NCBI GenBank assembly: GCA_017514805.1
Contig: JAFWIP010000002.1
Location: 62,001 to 126,000 of the forward strand
Source of the DNA: Candidatus Saccharimonadota bacterium
GTDB lineage: Bacteria; Patescibacteriota; Saccharimonadia; Saccharimonadales; Saccharimonadaceae
Length of the DNA: 64,000 nt
Reading direction: 5' to 3'
A program made the translations under genes and the position numbers. Under the pieces are notes generated by a model. It was not told where the DNA came from. It made no database searches and was given only the letters and a program-made list of their open reading frames with translations. Below are positions 53,076 through 60,894 of the stretch, in pieces. Each line of letters starts with the position of its first letter. The stretch's first letter is position 1.

Positions 53076-53821
53076 AAAAGACGATTCTATTAATTCACGG
53101 ACTACGCGGCGACCATCATGGCCTCGCTGCGCTCGCTAAAGAACTTGAGCAAAAAGGCTACAATGTAATTAATCCAGACCTTCCGGGATCTGGTGACCGC
53201 GCTGAGCTCGATGATAAAACTCTCGATGGTTATGCCGAGTGGTTTCATAAAAACTATGGCAACAAGAACTATTACATCGCCGCACATTCGATGGGCTCGA
53301 TTATTGTGTCGCATTATCTCGCCAAATATCCGAAGGATAAAGTTCAGCGCCGTGCCATTTTTATTTCGCCAATTTTCCGCACCAAATCCGGCCAGAGAAC
53401 AAGCAATATATTATATGCACTTAGTTCTGGCGCGCTTCATATTCTGCCGAAGAAACCGCGCTATGCCTTCATGCGCAGCAAACCGGTCTCGTTTTGTATT
53501 TCGCATTTTTTGACCGCTGATAAAACGCGGCAAAAAGAAATTGATCAGCTCCACTATAAGTATTCTGGACGTTTTGCTTCTGCTGCAAGCCTCCTCGCCG
53601 ATATGAAAATCTCTATGAAAGCGCAGACCGTCCTGCCAGAGAATAAAGATGTTCTGTACATTATTGGTAACAAAGATCGCCTAACCAAGGCTAAGCTCGC
53701 CCGCACGCGCGCTGCTGAATATGGCGCAAATTATACTGAACTTGCCGGCGCTGGCCATCTCGTGAACTACGAGCAGCCAGCCGAACTCGCCGAAGCAATT
53801 GACGATTTTATCCGCGCGTAA
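53072..53821 (+). CDS. Alpha/beta hydrolase
   Basis: A 249-residue esterase/lipase-like protein. The oxyanion region LLIHGLRGDHHG is near residue 7, the nucleophile Ser lies in AHSMGS (about 72), a late Asp in IGNKDRLT, and the His in GAGHLVNYEQP (about 229). The fold is clear but the substrate is unknown. It resembles small RBBP9/YdeN-type hydrolases and monoglyceride lipases. Co-transcribed with dus. A motif-array region begins just after its stop codon. Confidence 0.88.
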   Translation: MKKTILLIHGLRGDHHGLAALAKELEQKGYNVINPDLPGSGDRAELDDKTLDGYAEWFHKNYGNKNYYIAAHSMGSIIVSHYLAKYPKDKVQRRAIFISPIFRTKSGQRTSNILYALSSGALHILPKKPRYAFMRSKPVSFCISHFLTADKTRQKEIDQLHYKYSGRFASAASLLADMKISMKAQTVLPENKDVLYIIGNKDRLTKAKLARTRAAEYGANYTELAGAGHLVNYEQPAELAEAIDDFIRA

Positions 53822-53844
53822 AACTACCGACACGCTTCGCGCCG

Positions 53845-53952
53845 AACTTCCGAAGGTTTTCTTACGCCATGTCCTCGCTCCGCAACTTCCGAAGATTTTT
53901 TGAGTCATATACCACCACTTCGCAACTTCCGAAAACGTAACGAACTTCCGGA
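53845..53952 (+). repeat. Left array of AACTTCCGAA motifs
   Basis: Four copies: 53845-53854, 53884-53893, 53924-53933 (all exact) and 53943-53952 (one mismatch). Together with the right array, the segment 53882-53950 forms an inverted repeat with 54404-54472: three blocks of 20, 14 and 11 bases match exactly as reverse complements at identical spacings, while the bases between them do not. Apart from this array, the 53822-54002 gap contains nothing else recognisable. Confidence 0.8.
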
Positions 53953-54002
53953 GCGTGAATAATTATACTTATGCTTGCTAATGAGGAGCGCGGCCATAAA
54001 AT

Positions 54003-54344
54003 ATGAGCATGAATAATAATTATTATCGTGAGTTATGGTTTACTTTGCGCGGACTTGAGCGCCTATTCGGCGTGAATCGCAATAGTCTATGCTACCGCCT
54101 AAAGCGGCTAGAAGATTATGGTGCCATCTATCCTAGGAATCATAAAAAGGTGCTATTCCGGCACAATGAGGGTGATCGCGAAGTTGCCCGAGATATAAAT
54201 ATATATGACATTTTTGCCACTCGCGAGTTGGCAAATACTTACGATACGATTCGCGCGAGGAGCATCGTCAATCGCTGCGATGACATTATTAGATGGAATG
54301 ACGATGCCGATTATTCAAACGTGAAATCTCGCGTCATCGATTAA
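54003..54344 (+). CDS. Small HTH-like protein inside mirror-image motif arrays
   Basis: A 113-residue basic protein. Residues about 8-45 look like a winged helix-turn-helix (WFTLRGLERLFGVNRNSLCY, then RLKRLEDYGAIYPRN). The rest contains EVARDINIYDIFATREL. The arrangement faintly recalls RhuM/BRO-N-type proteins, but I cannot claim membership. The ATG at 54003 or the one at 54009 may be used; a TATACT box lies at 53964-53969. It is the only gene between two mirror-image arrays, so it may bind them, as a regulator or as part of a mobile unit. Confidence 0.65.
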   Translation: MSMNNNYYRELWFTLRGLERLFGVNRNSLCYRLKRLEDYGAIYPRNHKKVLFRHNEGDREVARDINIYDIFATRELANTYDTIRARSIVNRCDDIIRWNDDADYSNVKSRVID

Positions 54345-54401
54345 CCGGCCTCTCCGTAATGGTGTACTGATTGCATTTTATGTCATCGGCTCACCAATCT
54401 T

Positions 54402-54552
54402 TTCGGAAGTTCGTCGTGTTTTCGGAAGTTGTGGAGTGAGGGGGATGGCATGAAAAAATCTTCGGAAGTTGCCAAAAGGCAGAGAACGGCACGAACAAAC
54501 CTTCGAAAAATACTAAAAAGACAGAACACAACCTAAATAATCATCGGAAGTT
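54402..54552 (-). repeat. Right array of inverted motifs (TTCGGAAGTT)
   Basis: Four copies in the opposite orientation: 54402-54411, 54421-54430, 54461-54470 (exact) and 54543-54552 (one mismatch). Reading outward from the gene, the first spacings are 19 and 40 bases, the same as in the left array. This accounts for most of the 253-base gap before the next gene. Confidence 0.8.
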
Positions 54553-54584
54553 TGGAACGTCAAGCGAAGCTTCTCTAAATGCGG

Positions 54585-54590
54585 TATAAT
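54585..54590 (+). promoter_or_regulatory. -10 box of the GT4 operon
   Basis: TATAAT ends seven bases before the ATG at 54598. The mRNA is predicted to be leaderless. Confidence 0.65.
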
Positions 54591-54597
54591 TACAGTA

Positions 54598-55866
54598 ATG
54601 AAAATTGTCATTTCTACCGACATTTATTACCCGATGATTAATGGCGTGGCGGTCTTTTCGCGCAACCTCGCCGCTGGCTTAAAGAAACGCGGCCACAAAG
54701 TTATGGTCCTCGCGCCAAGCATCGACGGTAAATTTAAAGTCGAAAAAGATGAGGAATATGGCTTCACAATCGTGCGCCTAAAATCCTTCAAAATCCATGT
54801 ATATCCAGACCAAATCAATAAAGTGCCAGAGGCAAAAGATTTCCTCGGCGTCAAACTCCCAAAAGTCTATTACAAGAATGGCCTTAATGTTAGCCTAAAT
54901 TGCTACCGCACAATCAAGCGCGTTCTCGACGATTTTCAGCCGGATATTATTCATGATCAAACCCCAGGCCCAGTGGCGCTAGCTGTTTTTCGCTATGCGA
55001 AGAAACGCAACATTCCACTCGTGTCCACTGATCACGCTTACCCAGACAACCTCACGCAGCAGCTTAAACTTCCGCGCGTCGCAAAGAAGCCAATCAATTC
55101 TATGATGAATAAATATTTCGTGAGCTTCTTGAAGCGCAGCGAATATGCCACCATGCCGACCGAGCAGGCTGTCGCGGATCTTATCCCCAACAAGCGCAAA
55201 CCATTCAAGGTCCCGGTCGAAGCGCTCAGCAACGGCATCGATCTTTCGCGTTTTGCGAAGGGCAAAGCAAATAAAGAAATCTATGACGAATATGGCATTC
55301 CAAAGACCAAGCCAATCGTGCTTTACGTCGGCCGCGTAGATCCAGAAAAATCGCTCGACATTTTGATGAGTGCATATATTAAAGCGCATGAAAAAGTTCC
55401 AGACGTGCATCTCGTTGTCGTCGGCGACGGTACGGCCCGTCCAAAACTTGAGGCGCAAATCGCGAAAGCCGGCCTCAGTGATCAAGCGCATTTTCTCGGC
55501 CGCGTGATTGGCGATAATCTTCCGCAACTTTACCGCACGGGCACAGTTTTTGCGATTACTAGCAAGACCGAAACCCAGAGTATTGTTTTGATGGAAGCGA
55601 TGGCGAGTGGCCTACCATGTGTCGCTGTCGATGCTGGCGCAATTCATGAACTTGTAAAGACGAACAAAAACGGCTATTTATGTAAAGCCGATGACATCAA
55701 CGCAGTCGCAAGCAGCTTAGTAAAAATTCTCACTGACAAAGATCGCCGCGCGGCGATGTCGGACGAAAGCGTTAAGCGCGCCGCCAAGCACGACATTAGC
55801 CATACGCTTACTCGCATGGAAGAGATTTATCAGGAAGTGCTAGATAATCGCGAAAGGGCGGAATAG
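54598..55866 (+). CDS. GT4 family glycosyltransferase
   Basis: A 422-residue GT-B enzyme. It starts IVISTDIYYPMINGVAVFSR, typical for GT4 enzymes acting on lipids (MgdA/PimB-like). The C-terminal half has VLYVGRVDPEKSLDILMSAY, VVVGDGTARPKLE, and the E-x7-E type motif in SKTETQSIVLMEAMASGLPC near residue 325. It may make a membrane glycolipid or add to a lipid-linked sugar. It overlaps the next gene by one base, leading the GT4, GT32, LexA-like operon. Confidence 0.9.
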   Translation: MKIVISTDIYYPMINGVAVFSRNLAAGLKKRGHKVMVLAPSIDGKFKVEKDEEYGFTIVRLKSFKIHVYPDQINKVPEAKDFLGVKLPKVYYKNGLNVSLNCYRTIKRVLDDFQPDIIHDQTPGPVALAVFRYAKKRNIPLVSTDHAYPDNLTQQLKLPRVAKKPINSMMNKYFVSFLKRSEYATMPTEQAVADLIPNKRKPFKVPVEALSNGIDLSRFAKGKANKEIYDEYGIPKTKPIVLYVGRVDPEKSLDILMSAYIKAHEKVPDVHLVVVGDGTARPKLEAQIAKAGLSDQAHFLGRVIGDNLPQLYRTGTVFAITSKTETQSIVLMEAMASGLPCVAVDAGAIHELVKTNKNGYLCKADDINAVASSLVKILTDKDRRAAMSDESVKRAAKHDISHTLTRMEEIYQEVLDNRERAE

Positions 55867-56627
55867 TGGCGATTCCAAAAATCATCCATTACGTTTGGGT
55901 TGGCACGGCGCCAATTCCGGAACAAGACCAGAAGTATATCGAAGGCTGGCAAAAGCTCAATCCGGACTTCAAAATTAAACGCTGGTCTGAAAAAGACATC
56001 GACCTAAAGAAATATCCACTAGTTAAAAAAGCCCTCGACGAAAAACGCTGGGCGCTCGCCGCAGATATTATCCGTATGTATGCCGTCTATGAAGATGGCG
56101 GTTTCTATTTTGATACGGACGTCGAATTGCTCAAGCCGCTCGCCGAACTGACGAAATACAAGGCTATCGCGGGTTGGGAATCAAACTTCTGGTTTACGAC
56201 GGCTGCATTCGGTGCGGAAAAACATTCGCCATGGATTGCGAAAATTCTAAAGCGTTATGAACTTGCCAATCCAAAGCAAAAAATCACGACCAACACTTTC
56301 TTAAAAACTGTTCATAGCCCATCAGTCTACGCGCAGGATTTCTGGCCACTTCAACTTGATGGCGAGACGCGCGTATATAATGATGAGTTCGCAGTTTTTT
56401 CGCGCGAATATTTTAGTCCGAAGCATTACATGACCGGCAAGGACGAGCGCACGAAAAACACAATTGCTTTTCATCATTATGCGTCGACTTGGCATACGCG
56501 CATTGAGGCTTTCAAAAACTTTGCCAGCCGCACGGGCTATAAAACGCTCGGCCCAAAAAACTTTGCCAAACTTGAGCGCCAGTTTAATCGCAAACTTGAA
56601 AAACAAATTCGCAAGGAGCTTCCATGA
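55866..56627 (+). CDS. GT32-type (DXD) glycosyltransferase
   Basis: A 253-residue enzyme of the Gly_transf_sug/GT32 type. It starts IPKIIHYVWVGTAPIPE and has KRWSEKDIDL, AADIIRMYAVYEDGGFYFDTD with the metal-binding DTD near residue 83, and FHHYASTWH near the end. Such enzymes add galactose, mannose or similar sugars to capsule or glycolipid acceptors. The GTG start overlaps the preceding stop (TAGTG). The last four bases overlap the LexA-like gene. Confidence 0.88.
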   Translation: MAIPKIIHYVWVGTAPIPEQDQKYIEGWQKLNPDFKIKRWSEKDIDLKKYPLVKKALDEKRWALAADIIRMYAVYEDGGFYFDTDVELLKPLAELTKYKAIAGWESNFWFTTAAFGAEKHSPWIAKILKRYELANPKQKITTNTFLKTVHSPSVYAQDFWPLQLDGETRVYNDEFAVFSREYFSPKHYMTGKDERTKNTIAFHHYASTWHTRIEAFKNFASRTGYKTLGPKNFAKLERQFNRKLEKQIRKELP

Positions 56628-56983
56628 ATACGCCAACAAAAAAACAGCAAAAAATTCTCAAGTTCATCCAGGATTTCACGATCGAGCACGACTACTCGCC
56701 GTCATATCGCGAGATTCAGCGCGCGCTCGGTCTCAGTTCAGTCTCGGCAGTAGCAGAGCACATTTCGAATTGCGAAAAGGCGGGTTTCCTGAAGAAAATC
56801 CCAAACGCCGCTCGCACGCTAGAAGTGATTCCGCTTGAGACCCACGAGGAGACGCAAAAGTTATTCCAGAAGCATATTGCGGAGCTAGAAACGAAGCTCG
56901 CAGACGATCCGGAAAACCAAAGTATAAAGGACGATCTTGCGACATTAAAGGCTGCCGCGAAACTGCTAAACCTCGCAATTTAA
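56624..56983 (+). CDS. LexA-type DNA-binding domain protein without protease domain
   Basis: A 119-residue protein. Residues 1-65 are a clear LexA winged helix: KKQQKILKFIQDFTIEHDYS, SPSYREIQRALGLSSVSAVA, then EHISNCEKAGFL. The C-terminal S24 self-cleaving peptidase domain of LexA is missing; residues 70-119 are instead a charged helix suited to a coiled coil (FQKHIAELETKLADDPENQS). It is the last gene of a glycosyltransferase operon, coupled by ATGA. It is probably a DNA-binding regulator that cannot be inactivated by RecA in the usual way. Confidence 0.85.
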   Translation: MNTPTKKQQKILKFIQDFTIEHDYSPSYREIQRALGLSSVSAVAEHISNCEKAGFLKKIPNAARTLEVIPLETHEETQKLFQKHIAELETKLADDPENQSIKDDLATLKAAAKLLNLAI

Positions 56984-56994
56984 GCAAAAAATGG

Positions 56995-57000
56995 TATAAT
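56995..57000 (+). promoter_or_regulatory. -10 box of the 57009 gene
   Basis: TATAAT with TGG before it (an extended -10) ends eight bases before the ATG at 57009. Confidence 0.65.
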
Positions 57001-57008
57001 AATTAAAA

Positions 57009-58439
57009 ATGAGAAAAGAACCAGGTTTTATCTATCGCATCTGTTTACTATTTGGCGACGCGCTGGCGATTGTTTTTTCATTCTCATTTGCTTACTACTT
57101 CCGCACGCACATTGACGTGCGCCCATTTTTCTTCACGTCCGAGCTGACTGACTTCATCGTTTCGAACTTAATCCTACTACCGATTTGGTTGGTTATCATG
57201 GTAAGCCTCGGCACTTACAATCGTTCTGTTTTGAGTCGCCCAATGGCACTCGTCGTTCGACTATTCCTCGCTAGTATCCTTGGCGTCATGTCAATCATTA
57301 CCTACGATTTCTTCGTCAACAACACAACAATTGCGTCTAGCTCACTCTTCCCAGTGCGCGGCATCGCAGTTCTCACTGCGGTCTTTTGTTTTATTACACT
57401 CATTATCGAGCGCGGCATTATTTCGTCGATTCGCCGCTTCTTCTTTCGCCGCAGTGTTGGTTTGATTCGCACGATTATTGTTGGCGATAGTCAAAACACC
57501 ACGCAGCTTCTCATGGGCATTTGGCCAGAGACTGGCTTCAAAATCGTTGGCGTAGTCGCAAAAGATAAGTATGTTCCAGAAGAATGGAAAAAGCGCCAAT
57601 ACGATTCGCTCGATACGGCAGTCAAGAACCTCCATCCAGATGCAATTATTCATACCGGCGGCAAGAATATTGAAGAGGTTAACCGTGTTGCCATTAATCA
57701 TCATGCACTTTATTATTACTCGCCGGCAAATGATTCAATCATTACGCTTAGCGGTAGAGTAGAATGGATTGCGGCAACGCCGATCGTTCTAATTCGCACG
57801 ACTCCGCTACATAGTGGCGCCCGCGCGCTTAAGCGTTTCATTGATATTATCGCCAGCCTATTCTTCATTATCCTTACTTCGCCATTCATGCTAATCGTAT
57901 TTATCGCGCAGAAGATTGCCGATCCAAAAGCACCTGCGATTTATAAGGATATTCGCCTCACGCGCTTTGATAAAGAATTCGGTCTCTACAAATTCCGCAG
58001 TATGAAACAAGAGTTTAGCGGCCTTACGCCAGAACAAGCTTTCGAAAAAATGGGCAAGCCGGAACTAGCAGAGAAGTATCGCGCTCAGGGCGATTATCTC
58101 GCCAACGATCCGCGCTACACGAAACTCGGCGCTTTCCTCCGCAAGACTTCGCTTGATGAAATTCCACAATTCTTTAATATTCTCAAAGGCGATATTTCGC
58201 TCATCGGTCCACGCGCTTTGCAACCGGCTGAGCTAAAAACTTATGGCGATCGCAGTCTAATTCTTTCGGTTAAGTCCGGCCTCACTGGCCTCGCGCAGGT
58301 TTCTGGCCGTCGCGACATTTCCTTTAATGAGCGTCGCGCACTCGATGTTTATTACGTCCAGAACTGGTCAATCGCTCTAGACATTTCGATTTTTCTCCGC
58401 ACGATTGCAGCTGTTTTGAAACATGTCGGCGCAAAATAA
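57009..58439 (+). CDS. Polyprenyl-phosphate sugar-1-phosphate transferase (WcaJ/WbaP-like)
   Basis: A 476-residue initiating transferase of envelope polysaccharide synthesis. The N-terminal half has four membrane helices and a nucleotide-binding-like domain (TIIVGDSQNTTQLLMG). The C-terminal half is the bacterial sugar-transferase domain, with a membrane hairpin (about 278-300), the KFRSMK motif, FLRKTSLDEIPQFFNILKGD, LIGPRAL, and GLTGLAQVSGRRDI. It moves a sugar phosphate from a UDP-sugar to undecaprenyl phosphate. A second, shorter transferase of the same family lies at 61672, so two glycans may be made. Confidence 0.92.
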   Translation: MRKEPGFIYRICLLFGDALAIVFSFSFAYYFRTHIDVRPFFFTSELTDFIVSNLILLPIWLVIMVSLGTYNRSVLSRPMALVVRLFLASILGVMSIITYDFFVNNTTIASSSLFPVRGIAVLTAVFCFITLIIERGIISSIRRFFFRRSVGLIRTIIVGDSQNTTQLLMGIWPETGFKIVGVVAKDKYVPEEWKKRQYDSLDTAVKNLHPDAIIHTGGKNIEEVNRVAINHHALYYYSPANDSIITLSGRVEWIAATPIVLIRTTPLHSGARALKRFIDIIASLFFIILTSPFMLIVFIAQKIADPKAPAIYKDIRLTRFDKEFGLYKFRSMKQEFSGLTPEQAFEKMGKPELAEKYRAQGDYLANDPRYTKLGAFLRKTSLDEIPQFFNILKGDISLIGPRALQPAELKTYGDRSLILSVKSGLTGLAQVSGRRDISFNERRALDVYYVQNWSIALDISIFLRTIAAVLKHVGAK

Positions 58440-58466
58440 GCACTAGACATTTCTGCAAAACGGTTA

Positions 58467-58472
58467 TATAAT
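58467..58472 (+). promoter_or_regulatory. -10 box of the 58545 gene
   Basis: TATAAT six bases before an ATG at 58479. A 7-bp perfect hairpin (58482-58488 with 58497-58503) lies at the predicted 5' end of the RNA. Confidence 0.55.
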
Positions 58473-58544
58473 ACTCAAATGGACCACAAGCCTCAATGTG
58501 GTCTAAATTTATTGCCGGAGGGCATTAAACTGTGGGGAGCACCT

Positions 58545-59048
58545 ATGTTAACAAGAAACCTATTTATTAGGGGTATCAACCTCGAGGATCCGTCAACTAC
58601 CTTCGTTGGATCGAAGCACTTCTTGGATAATTACATATCTGAATGGTATACGCTTTCAGAGATAGATATTCGGCCAGGAGGAGCAGCAACATTGAAGTTT
58701 GACCCATGCGAAAGCATGAAGGTTTATCACCCAGAGGGTTATTGTAGCCTTTCATTCTGGGCAAGAGAAGACTTCTTGCTTATCAACAAGGAACAGTGTG
58801 ATACGCAAGGCAAGTCCACCATTACATATTGGTTCTTAGATTGCCGAAAGAACGAGGCAGGGGAATCTTACTTCCACTACGACATCCTGCAGAAGCAATT
58901 CTCAGGAAGAATAGCGATAGAAGATATCCAGCCAGGCATCTCGGTCGAGCAGTTAATAAGAGAAGGTTTTAAGAATATAAAGTCCGACGATGACTGCACT
59001 CGCTCAAGTAATTCGGTGATTTATGAAGGTCACAGAAAGGCATCATGA
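58545..59048 (+). CDS. Uncharacterised protein of foreign codon use
   Basis: A 167-residue protein with no family I can name, no signal peptide and no membrane helix; it has scattered cysteines and many aromatic residues (YCSLSFWAREDFLL, STITYWFLDCRKNE). I prefer the ATG at 58545, which has a GGGGAG site six bases upstream. The ATG at 58479, just after the -10 box, would add 22 residues encoded through a leader hairpin. Frequent AGA, AGG and ATA codons differ from its neighbours, suggesting recent acquisition. It has its own promoter and a strong terminator. Confidence 0.65.
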   Translation: MLTRNLFIRGINLEDPSTTFVGSKHFLDNYISEWYTLSEIDIRPGGAATLKFDPCESMKVYHPEGYCSLSFWAREDFLLINKEQCDTQGKSTITYWFLDCRKNEAGESYFHYDILQKQFSGRIAIEDIQPGISVEQLIREGFKNIKSDDDCTRSSNSVIYEGHRKAS

Positions 59049-59073
59049 GTCTAACATAATAGTTTTCTGTGCT

Positions 59074-59103
59074 AGCCACGAGTTTTTATACTCGTGGCTT
59101 TTT
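59074..59103 (+). terminator. Terminator of the 58545 gene
   Basis: AGCCACGAGT (59074-59083) pairs with ACTCGTGGCT (59090-59099), followed by T's. Confidence 0.85.
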
Positions 59104-59108
59104 CTTGC

Positions 59109-59114
59109 TAAAAT
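59109..59114 (+). promoter_or_regulatory. -10 box of the CDF gene
   Basis: TAAAAT ends six bases before the ATG at 59121. The mRNA is predicted to be leaderless. Confidence 0.5.
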
Positions 59115-59120
59115 ATATGT

Positions 59121-60230
59121 ATGAAAGCACGCAACCGCAAAATCATCCGAGTCTCAATTCTCGGCGTCATTGTTAACCTCGCACTTGCGGGCTTCAAGAT
59201 TTTTGTGGGTCTTCTATCTAACTCAATCGCGATTATTCTCGACGCGGTAAATAATTTCAGCGATTCGCTTTCGAGTATCGTTACGATTATCGGTGCGCGC
59301 TTTGCCGGCAAAGGACCAGACAAAAAGCACCCGATGGGCCATGGCCGCTCAGAATATCTCAGCACGGTAATTATCGCAATTCTTATTATTTATATTGGCC
59401 TAACCGCCCTCGTTGAATCGATTAAGAAAATCATCGATCCGCCAGCCGTGAACTATACGGCGCAAACCGTAATTGTCGTTTCGGTTGCGATTGTTGTAAA
59501 GATTGCGCTTGGACTCTATGTTCGCCATCGCGGCAAGAAACTAAAATCCGGCTCGCTAATTGGTTCCGGTATTGATGCGCTCTATGATGCAATTATTTCC
59601 GCCGCCACTCTCACTGCAATTATTATTTTCTACACCACCGGCAAAGAAGTTGAAGCCTACCTCGCCGCCGCAATTTCGCTCTTCATTTTATACTCGGGCA
59701 TCAAACTTATTTGCAGTGCCTTCAGCATTATTCTTGGCGAGCGCGTTAGTCCAGAAATAAGCCATCGCATTAAAAATAGCATCAATAAATTTACTGGCGT
59801 AAATGGCGCTTTCGATTTAGTGATGCACGACTATGGCAACGGCATTACGGTCGCATCAGTCAATATCGAGATCGATCACAAAATGACTGCTGCCGACATC
59901 GATGATTTGACGCGCAGCATCCAGAAAGAAATCTATCGTAAGCATCGTATTATTCTTAGCTCGATTGGCGTTTATGCAATTGATTTGAGCAATCCAGAAG
60001 TAGAGAAGCTCTGGCAAAAAGTGAATGAAATTTGTAACCGCTACGAACATATTATTGATATTCACGGTTTCCATGTCGACCAAAAAGACCGCGAAATCGC
60101 CTTTGATATTGTTGTAGATTTTACAACACCAAATCGTGCCCAGTACTATCAAAAATTCTGTCGCGAGGCCGGAGAAGCACTCAAAGAATACAGACTCGAC
60201 GTGACGCTCGACGCCGACATTAGCGATTAA
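59121..60230 (+). CDS. Cation diffusion facilitator (metal efflux)
   Basis: A 369-residue CDF transporter exporting Zn, Mn, Fe or similar ions by proton exchange. About six membrane helices span residues 8-210. Metal-site motifs are present: ILDAVNNFSDSLSS in helix 2, HPMGHGRSEYLS in the following loop, and SGIDALYDAIIS in helix 5. A cytoplasmic C-terminal domain (about 220-300) and an extra domain after it (IHGFHVDQKDREIAFDIVVD) follow. The exact metal cannot be read. Single-gene unit. Confidence 0.92.
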   Translation: MKARNRKIIRVSILGVIVNLALAGFKIFVGLLSNSIAIILDAVNNFSDSLSSIVTIIGARFAGKGPDKKHPMGHGRSEYLSTVIIAILIIYIGLTALVESIKKIIDPPAVNYTAQTVIVVSVAIVVKIALGLYVRHRGKKLKSGSLIGSGIDALYDAIISAATLTAIIIFYTTGKEVEAYLAAAISLFILYSGIKLICSAFSIILGERVSPEISHRIKNSINKFTGVNGAFDLVMHDYGNGITVASVNIEIDHKMTAADIDDLTRSIQKEIYRKHRIILSSIGVYAIDLSNPEVEKLWQKVNEICNRYEHIIDIHGFHVDQKDREIAFDIVVDFTTPNRAQYYQKFCREAGEALKEYRLDVTLDADISD

Positions 60231-60261
60231 AAATACCGCCAGCAACTTAGGCGGTATTTTT
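60229..60261. terminator. Bidirectional terminator
   Basis: AAAAATACCGCC (60229-60240) pairs with GGCGGTATTTTT (60250-60261). It sits between the convergent CDF gene and the 60260 gene and overlaps both stop codon regions. Confidence 0.85.
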
Positions 60262-60838
60262 AAAGGTATTTTTCGATGATTCTATCTACGTTTTTATTGA
60301 TAGTGTCTTTCAGACTTTCGGGCATATTGTTCTTATAGCCGCGCAAAGTATTTTCTAATACTTTCGCCGACCTATCGCGACGTTTGAGCATTTTGCAAAT
60401 CATTAAAGATAGGCCATACATCCCGAAACATGCTTGCTCCAAGTCTAACTCGTTGCCTGCGATAACGAATAATCCTACATAGCCACTTTTAAACTTCATC
60501 GTTATTTCGTATATAAATACTGATTTTTCGTCGTAGGCTAGAGCTGCTGTAGCGATTTGTGGAACAGGATAGTCAAACACTAGCGAATAAAAGTCGTCAA
60601 AGAAATAATAAAAACTATTGTAGCCGAAATTTTCTTTATCTTTGTCGGCTTCGTGCTTAATTTTGATGACATTATCTAATTCATTATCATTTCCTTCAGA
60701 GCAGCAGATCGATAGTACGGTACTATTTGCTTCGAAGAATTCTTTGAAGAGCATATTTTCTATGCCATCGCAAAGCGCGTCAATTTCATCGTCGTCAAAA
60801 ACGTTAGAATAGAATCTATCAATGTACATCTCTAGCAT
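60260..60838 (-). CDS. Uncharacterised acidic protein, probably acquired
   Basis: A 192-residue acidic cytoplasmic-type protein with no signal peptide and no family I recognise. It is rich in Asp, Glu, Phe and Tyr (FGYNSFYYFFDDFYSLVFDY) and ends in a basic helical segment. AAAGGGGGTG precedes the ATG at 60838, a stronger ribosome site than most genes here have. Codon choice is more AT-rich than in the flanking genes. It stands alone between a terminator and an unrelated membrane gene and may be an acquired single gene. Confidence 0.7.
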   Translation of the reverse strand: MLEMYIDRFYSNVFDDDEIDALCDGIENMLFKEFFEANSTVLSICCSEGNDNELDNVIKIKHEADKDKENFGYNSFYYFFDDFYSLVFDYPVPQIATAALAYDEKSVFIYEITMKFKSGYVGLFVIAGNELDLEQACFGMYGLSLMICKMLKRRDRSAKVLENTLRGYKNNMPESLKDTINKNVDRIIEKYL

Positions 60839-60894
60839 AAAGCCACACCCCCTTTCGCTAGATAAACATTACTATTATTATAGAACAAGAAGCG

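Noticed and set aside
53971..54006. Eleven-codon leader peptide (MLANEERGHKI) overlapping the HTH gene start as ATGA
   Set aside because: The overlap is neat, but its ATG is one base after the putative -10 box and there is no ribosome site, so it could hardly be translated.
54380..54439. Nineteen-codon open frame inside the right motif array
   Set aside because: It has no ribosome site or promoter, and its sequence is dictated by the repeated motif.
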